Assembly (NCBI GenBank): GCA_036365515.1 | Contig: CM070874.1 | Location: forward strand, 207,632,297-207,696,296 | Origin: Torymus aiolomorphi | Taxonomy: Eukaryota; Arthropoda; Insecta; Hymenoptera; Torymidae | Length of the DNA: 64,000 bases | Reading direction: 5' to 3' | In this document: positions 58,617-64,000 of the stretch, in pieces | Layout: each line of letters starts with the position of its first letter | How positions within the stretch are numbered: the first letter of the stretch is position 1 | Program-made: the position numbers and the translations under genes | The notes under the pieces: generated by a model | What the model saw: only the letters and a program-made list of their open reading frames with translations | Database searches by the model: none | What the model was told of the DNA's origin: nothing

Positions 58617-59225
58617 CAAGCTTACAATAATTCGACGCAATATAAGTCCTTGTCTAGTTCTTATTAGGAACTAGTAAGGAGATGGAAGGTCGCTATTCAA
58701 GATTTTTAAGATTTAAAATTTAAGAGGTACAAGAAATCTTGGAAGAGTCCGTCGATTGAAAGTAATCCACATATCTGGATAGCCGGATTTACAAAAGCGC
58801 TGTTAATCTCTTAGAGATGAATCACAGATTCGACTAAGATAACTATAGATTTCCCAGATCGCCTGATATATTAGTTTTATATAATTAATCGATTGGCGGA
58901 TTATATTCAGAGGAATCATCCTTAGTCCAGTTCGAACCCCACTATGGACTGACTATGTTCCAGGTGTGGTATATTTATATTGCGGCTACCGATTGATGTT
59001 TGTCTCTTAGATAACCTGGTTACATGGACCCTTCCATAATTTCGAAGGTGACTCTCAATAACTTCCATCTTTGATAGCCATTTTCTGGAACAAAAAGAAG
59101 AAAAGGAGCGAAGGGGAACATGTTAAATAAGATTATTAGTGAGGTAATGGCCTAGGATAATATAATATTAATGGGAAATAAAAGGGAATTCTAAGGGTTT
59201 AGAGAAGTCCGGATGTCCATGAGTT
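58617..59225 (-). other. Non-coding stretch between coiled-coil gene and PPT
   Basis: About 600 bp without a supported gene. I see no repeat of note. Confidence 0.5.
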
Positions 59226-59558
59226 CTACGGTAGTTTGTTGCTCAGTCTTAGACTGGCAAAAGATGAGGTCAAATCATTGATTTGTTCCTCCACATTATT
59301 GACTCGGCCGTCGAGAGCAGTTAGCTGTTTGAGGGTTGAATTGGTGAGCTGGCCTAAATGCTGTCGGACTTTGTCCGATTTAGCGAGCACTTTATGCATT
59401 GTGTTCTTCATCACAGTTCGTTCTGTGAAGAGTACACCAAGAATCATGGCGTTTTTCTCTAACTTTTCCTCATATTTCGTCACCTGATCCACCAGGTGGC
59501 TTATTGTTGCCCATTGATCTTCGTGGAGGGCCCTTAGTCTCACCAATTCTTGCTCCAA
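59226..59558 (-). CDS. Small coiled-coil protein, extra gene of the errantivirus-like element
   Basis: A complete 110-codon frame from ATG at 59,558. It opens with an acidic Leu-rich helix (MEQELVRLRALHEDQW) and shows heptad-like spacing of hydrophobic residues through residues about 12-45 and 65-105 (for example LDGRVNNVEEQINDLTSSFA). No signal peptide or membrane segment. Such a protein could multimerise; its function is unknown. It is downstream of the RRM gene and upstream of the PPT, a place where standard gypsy-type errantiviruses have no gene. It could also be the remnant of a longer spliced product. Expression would need splicing or its own promoter. Confidence 0.5.
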   Translation of the reverse strand: MEQELVRLRALHEDQWATISHLVDQVTKYEEKLEKNAMILGVLFTERTVMKNTMHKVLAKSDKVRQHLGQLTNSTLKQLTALDGRVNNVEEQINDLTSSFASLRLSNKLP

Positions 59559-59797
59559 CTCTATGACTCTATAAGTCAGTCGACTTTCTGCGAAAACAGG
59601 GTTTGACCTAAAACAAAAGAGAGGTCCGGGGTCCTTAGTCCTTTTTTTTTTTTCTTTTTTTGGTATTTGGAGGGGAGGAAATTTCGGGATCGTCCAAGGG
59701 AAATGAATTTCAAAGTCCAGGAAGGGGGGCTTTTGGTCCTAATGATCGTTGTCGATAACACGTCTTTTCGTGTAGTCCAAAATTTCGACGGTCGATT
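59559..59797 (-). other. Intergenic stretch between coiled-coil and RRM genes
   Basis: Contains a homopolymer-rich tract (59,641-59,660) that reads as poly-Lys on the minus strand. No supported gene. Confidence 0.5.
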
Positions 59798-60271
59798 TCA
59801 ATTCCACATTCCTGGACTGGATTTGGAGTACTGTGGTCGCGCAGCTATCGCTCGGTATCGAATGTCGCTTCTCTGTAGAGCTCTTTGTGCGGATTCCTCC
59901 TCCAGGTATTTGACGAAACCGTGAGAAAGCCGATCTTGGTTGTCTTTTATTGTATGAACATATTCTAGAATTCCAGAATGAGCAAAATGATAAAAAAACT
60001 CTTCTTCCAATTGAACCTGCGTCACTTTCTGATCTTTTGGCCAGGGTATTTGGCAAAAGATACGAGTCTTCTCCTTGGTTTCGGGTTCGAGTGAATGGGT
60101 TCGTTTCCTTGCCTTTCGTGGTGGAATAGGCATCCTGTCATTCTCGGAGGCCAACGCGGTTTCCAATAGCCAAAGGTCCTTAGATTTTTCTGCTACTGTG
60201 GCGTTCTTTTGATTCTTGAATGTGATCTTAGTCGTTTGTGTAGTTAAACTTTCCGATATGACTTCCACCAT
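59798..60271 (-). CDS. RRM (RNA-recognition motif) protein, extra gene of the errantivirus-like element
   Basis: A complete 157-codon frame from ATG at 60,271, 30 bp after the envelope stop. Residues 1-65 are polar with a basic patch (PRKARKRTH, 51-59) that could be a nuclear signal. Residues about 68-145 form an RRM: RNP2-like RIFCQIP (70-76) and RNP1-like LSHGFVKYL (115-123), with the beta4-edge phrase RYRAIAARP (138-146). The order and the phrases EYVHTIKD and RYRAIAARP recall the second RRM of RBM45, a cellular RNA-binding protein; that resemblance is from memory. No stop or frameshift, unlike the neighbouring envelope gene. An RNA-binding accessory function, such as in splicing or export of the element's RNA, is inference. 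RRM assignment is fairly sure, origin less so. Confidence 0.65.
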   Translation of the reverse strand: MVEVISESLTTQTTKITFKNQKNATVAEKSKDLWLLETALASENDRMPIPPRKARKRTHSLEPETKEKTRIFCQIPWPKDQKVTQVQLEEEFFYHFAHSGILEYVHTIKDNQDRLSHGFVKYLEEESAQRALQRSDIRYRAIAARPQYSKSSPGMWN

Positions 60272-60300
60272 AGTGATAGGTCCGGCCTGTTTGAAACAGG

Positions 60301-62318
60301 CTATAAGTCCGTCGAGTCCCAGGTCCGTTTGATAAGTCCATTCCTCTTCCTTTTCTTTCTATTTATTGGATCTGAAAAGGAAGGTACATATGATTTTAAT
60401 CGAGTTCCGCCAACTGAGGTGGGAGAGCTGGTGGGAACAGGCTGGGTAGCTACATAGGTTAACGGAGTTTCTACAGTTGCGGTCTCTCTTTTCCCAATAT
60501 ATCGTGATGAGGGTTGGGGTCGTTTCCCTATTGTCCTTCTATAGAGTAAAAACGAGATTACACCAAGTATAATTGTTACCCCTTGGAAAGTTATCCCTCC
60601 ATATATTAGGTGTCGAGTGAACGAAGTGTCTCTTTTATGTTCCCCTATCTCTTTCATACGGGAGACAATATTCGTGAGACGCTCCATCCTTGGTGTAAAG
60701 ACTGTGTCCAGTGACGGTTGTCCTATTTCTAAAGGGGTGGATTCGTTCATGTGTTGCCATAGCTCTGGATGTATGATCGTAATATTTAGGCCTACATCTG
60801 GAGCGTAGATGTATTGAGACTTGGCAGTCTGATCCTGGTTATCAGATAGTTCCACTGTATGGGCCCTGGTGGAGCAACCACTGGCCAACCTCAGCAGGCC
60901 TGTGCCCTTAATAGTCGGAGCGTAAGAGATCTCCCCTGGGCATGTGATTCGGACCGTTTCTTCCTTGACTATGGAGTATAGCTAACTATCAGTTAGTTGT
61001 AAGTAACGCCATTGGGCCCAGGAGGATGAGGATATCATTATATCACACGACTTCAGGACGTCAGGATGCGGATTGAGTAAGAGTTCTACTTCGCATTCCT
61101 TTCGTACGGAGATGGTAAATAAAGGGCCCTTAGGTGGGCAAATGCGCCCATAATGAGTCGGGGTACATTCTTGTAGATGTTGTTCGGTGAGTTTCAAATA
61201 CAACTGCAAGTCCCTTTTCACGGCCAAATAAGGGTAGGATGGTGAAATATGGGCAACTCCGAAACTTTGGTTTTTCAATTCTTGAGGAATCCGTACGGGG
61301 TGAAGTCTGTATAACTCGTAGGTTGATCTTTCCGTAAGAGGTATGGTTAGACTTATTAAAACTCTTTCTTCATGGAAGGTAGCATCCAGCGTTGCTATCT
61401 TTGCAATTTCCGCTGGCCACAGGTGATGCAATGGCATCGGTAGTATTCGGCTCTCCCCTGTTTCTTGGATATCTATGGCGATTTGGTGGAGTACATCATG
61501 TCGCAAAAGCTTAGGGTGCAACTTCCTCTCAATCAGCGTATTGAGGATCGTTAGGATATCTCTATTACAGTGTATCAGATGGTCTAACTTTGTTTCCATT
61601 TGCCGAGCAAATGTATAAAGTTCCCATGCTAGATGGTTTTCGTTAGCTTCGGCTAAGACAGCGTTAAGTTTACTATTCAAAGTTTCACCCATCCTCTTCA
61701 TAGTCTCTCGATGCAATGTCGTGATGTTATACAGCTCTTCGAGATTGGCTTCGAGATGAGGTGTGTCTTTTCAACTGAGAGTTTCACGAGTTTCTTTTGA
61801 TCTCTAAACAGCTGATCGATATTCTTGTTAATAGCATCGGCGTCGTCCGTTGTGATGAGGCCGAACAAGCTTTTGCTTACACTTCCTATGATACCAAGAG
61901 GGGCCATTCTGCGCGCTCGGATATCTTTAATTGATGATAGGCCGTCAATAGGCTGAGTGTCCATAGACATGGCTGCCTGTTTTATATCCCCATGTACGTG
62001 ACTGAGGGTCGTCAATTTCACCTTCATGAGGTCTTTATTTAGGGCGGCATTACAGTGGTCAATTCCTAGGTGAATTATGCATTTGGTCAATTGTTCATTG
62101 TACGTTCGAGTAGGACCGTGTTCCGTAAGAAACCCATGCCAATCTAGATGGATAATGACTTTCCAATTTCCTCTCTGGATCTGGATTGATGGTAGTTTTT
62201 CATAATAGATTCCAGGATTGGAATTAATAGGGGTTATTTCATAATAATGGGTCGGCGACAACCTTGCTCGTGGAATCGCGATAAAAAGTATTATCATCAT
62301 AATATAAACTGCAAGCAT
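60301..62318 (-). pseudogene. Envelope fusion glycoprotein gene (baculovirus-F/errantivirus type), broken
   Basis: The reading starts at 62,318 with a hydrophobic signal peptide (about residues 1-16). A furin-type site RARR is at residues 134-137, followed by a Gly-rich hydrophobic fusion-peptide-like segment ending in an acidic DDAD motif, as in insect baculovirus F and errantivirus envelopes. A frameshift near 61,750 moves the reading to the frame 61,716-60,982, which has a long helical region and Cys-containing ectodomain. An in-frame TAG at 60,982 interrupts it, and the last part (60,888-60,301) has a transmembrane segment (about residues 95-116 of that piece) and a basic cytoplasmic tail of about 80 residues. 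Two independent lesions make the copy defective. The protein class mediates membrane fusion; no tropism can be inferred. Confidence 0.8.
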
Positions 62319-62354
62319 CTGAAATCAGACACAGGAGTTTGTGATGAGATTAGA

Positions 62355-62409
62355 TTTGCTACACACCCCCTTCTTGTTTTACTTGTGGCCCCGACAAGTG
62401 AATATAAAT
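62355..62409 (-). promoter_or_regulatory. Second PPT-like segment at the pol-envelope junction
   Basis: The minus strand reads ACAAGAAGGGGGTGTGT. The 46 bases 62,364-62,409 match the true PPT and its upstream flank (58,571-58,616) at roughly 80%, including the flanking ACTTGT-G-CCCG-CAAGT hairpin-like phrase and TATAAAT. It lies between the integrase stop and the envelope start. Confidence 0.65.
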
Positions 62410-62413
62410 TTGG

Positions 62414-63529
62414 TTAGTCAGTATCGCTATCGGAGGGAGGAACAATTTTCAATTTATTCGTGTGTTTTCGGATTGTCTTACCATTTGGTAACTCTAACAG
62501 GACGTTGTTCGTACCTAGTATTGCTTTGATTTTAAGGGGTTTCTTATAGAAACTGTCAAATTTCGAGGTGCGCTGTTCTACTTTTACCCAAGCGTAACTG
62601 CCAACAGTACCCTTCAATGGTTTCACTTGCCGATCATATCGTTCTTTTGACTTTTCTTTTGCTTTGATTTGAGTGTCGGCGGCCTGGATCTTCAATTCAT
62701 CTAATCTGGTAATTAGGTCCTGCAAGTACAAATTATAGGTCCTCAATTGATCCGCGGCTGGCATTCGGGTTGGAAGCTTTGCCAGCCGACCGTAGACTAG
62801 TTCAAATGGCGTGAAATTCGTGCTTGTGTGGGCACTGGTGTTATAGGTGAATGTGGCGAACGGAGCCCAGTTATCCCAGTCATCATACTTCTCAGAATAA
62901 GTCCTCATGAAATTCATTAGAGGGGCGTGGCTGCGTTCCAAGGATCCATTCGTTTGGGGATGGTAAGCTGAAGCCGTGAGATGATGGATCCGGAACAGTC
63001 GCAACAGTCCCTCAACAATTTCGGAGAGAAAACTGGTTCCTCTGTCGGATAGGATGGCCCTCGGTGCTCCAAATTGGCATATGAGATGTCTGGCTAGGGC
63101 GTCCGCGATAGTAGAGTTGAAGGTTGGGTATGGGGAAGACAATCGGGAGGTGGAGGGTTTACTACCATTCTCCGGGGCAATAGATTCCTCGTCCGATTCG
63201 TTCGAGTACTGTTGCCTGCACTCGTTGAGCGTTCGTCTGACTAAATTCTGGATTCTCTCGGTCATGACAGAATCGTCCTTGGTCAGAGGGTCTATAGGAT
63301 CTATTTCGTCCAGGATGATTTGCATTTGTTCATCTGCCATATCTCCATCAGAGAAATGTGACGGGAAGTTAACTATTTCTTCTTCCTCTTCAGGTGTTGC
63401 GAGTGATTTTTTCCTTGTGCACTCGGATACGTTCCGCGAAGCGGTAGAAGGTTTTTTGCAGCTCCTCCTGGGTGAGGGTGGCTTTAACTTTAGGGGAATT
63501 ATATGCATATATACATGTTTACAGCACAA
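62414..63529 (-). pseudogene. Integrase (catalytic core to C-terminus) fused to unrelated acidic N-terminus
   Basis: A 371-codon open frame. Residues about 138-250 are the retroviral integrase core: second catalytic Asp in SDRGTSF (162) and Glu in QTNGSLERSH (198), a D-35-E spacing, plus SAYHPQTNGSLERS. The C-terminal part has the GPY/F-like region without a chromodomain. The zinc-binding HHCC domain and the first catalytic Asp are missing. In their place residues 1-137 are acidic and low-complexity (EEEEEIVNF, MADEQMQIILDEIDPIDPL) with no integrase or RNase H likeness, so an internal deletion has joined two parts of the element or foreign sequence. Integrase inserts the DNA copy into the chromosome; this one should be inactive. 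Confidence 0.8.
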
Positions 63530-64000
63530 GATCTTATGTTACGGTTGATCTTTGCTGTCTACAGTTTTGACATTATACCTCCATATGCATTTTGTAATAT
63601 CATTTCACATCGATATAATAGAATATATTGGTATAAATGACCAAATAGTCAAACCTAGTTCCTTTTTTTTTAGTTTATAAAATTGCGAAGGGAGTTTATT
63701 AAAATAGTGAGAGTCTAATATCGAGAAGTTAAATTATCGAGAAAAATTAACATTTGAACAATGTTGAACATGTGTAAAAAAAAACGTAATGCCAAAAATC
63801 TATGAAATCGGAAATTAAATGTTGAATGAAATTTTAACATTTTCTTTTTACGATACTTGAAGTTAACATATTCGAAGGGCACGTTAGCTCTTTGACGACT
63901 CATTCCAAAGGGCGATATCGCGGCAATTGATATTAGTTTTTTCCCAAAATTAGTGCGTGCATACCCATTTTCAAGATACTTATAGCCTCTACTGATATAT
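63530..64000. other. Non-coding AT-rich end of window
   Basis: No gene, LTR or PBS recognised. A 62-codon frame at 63,715-63,903 has no supporting features. Confidence 0.5.

Larger units (their letters stand above)
58078..63640 (-). mobile_element. Endogenous errantivirus-like (Ty3/Gypsy with envelope) element, 3' half
   Basis: Minus-strand order: end of integrase, envelope gene, RRM gene, coiled-coil gene, PPT and LTR. Gag, protease and RT are not seen and may lie beyond 64,000 or be deleted. This is an old or aging copy, because the envelope gene is broken twice and the integrase is fused to foreign sequence. Errantiviruses are insect endogenous retroviruses; the assignment follows from the integrase plus baculovirus-F-type envelope. 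Confidence 0.75.

Overview
The window is eukaryotic, AT-rich and almost entirely built from transposable elements, many inserted into one another. An R1-clade non-LTR element, Penelope with hammerhead ribozymes, a DUF4817-type mariner and an errantivirus-like envelope retroelement together point to an insect. A hymenopteran such as a parasitoid wasp is plausible but not proven. I found no confident single-copy host gene, tRNA, rRNA or CRISPR array.

Layout. 1-11.3 kb: a decayed foldback element holding a truncated LTR element (copy 1). Its 3' LTR is at 222-888 and its multi-zinc-knuckle gene is on the minus strand at 7.3-9.4 kb. An R1-like retrotransposon (1.17-5.16 kb) sits in an AAT microsatellite inside it, and a 523-bp MITE follows at 9.5 kb. 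11.5-19.6 kb: two fragments of one apparent TE-associated gene separated by a dead mariner (12.16-14.50 kb) and by non-coding repeats, plus a solo hammerhead ribozyme motif. 19.64-25.40 kb: a Penelope insertion with one truncated inverted copy, one long copy, three pLTRs each carrying a hammerhead, and a 13-bp target duplication. 25.54-34.01 kb: a dead Ty3/Gypsy element with an inserted CR1/jockey-like element. 34-42 kb: satellites, tandem duplications and a 2.2-kb inverted repeat. 42.09-58.08 kb: a foldback element containing the better-preserved copy 2 of the LTR element (43,022-55,711, TSD ACTG), which itself contains two adjacent TA-target DNA elements; the other foldback arm contains two TTAA MITEs. 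58.1-64 kb: the 3' half of an endogenous errantivirus-like element on the minus strand (integrase end, broken envelope gene, and two extra genes after envelope).

Most notable observations: (1) The LTR element has no visible pol but encodes about ten CCHC knuckles. Its PPT/LTR edge lies in a structured module that occurs three times in copy 2 and twice in copy 1. The stem arms differ in sequence between modules yet stay complementary, as expected for a selected RNA or DNA fold. Its PBS/LTR edge is also tandemly repeated (4 x 83 bp). (2) The errantivirus-like element encodes, after its envelope gene, an RRM protein resembling the second RRM of RBM45, and then a coiled-coil protein; its PPT segment is duplicated at the pol-envelope junction. 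(3) Four hammerhead ribozyme motifs of the short-stem-III Penelope type are present.

Coordinates of element ends come from reading terminal repeats, target duplications and the intact partner arm or sister copy by eye.
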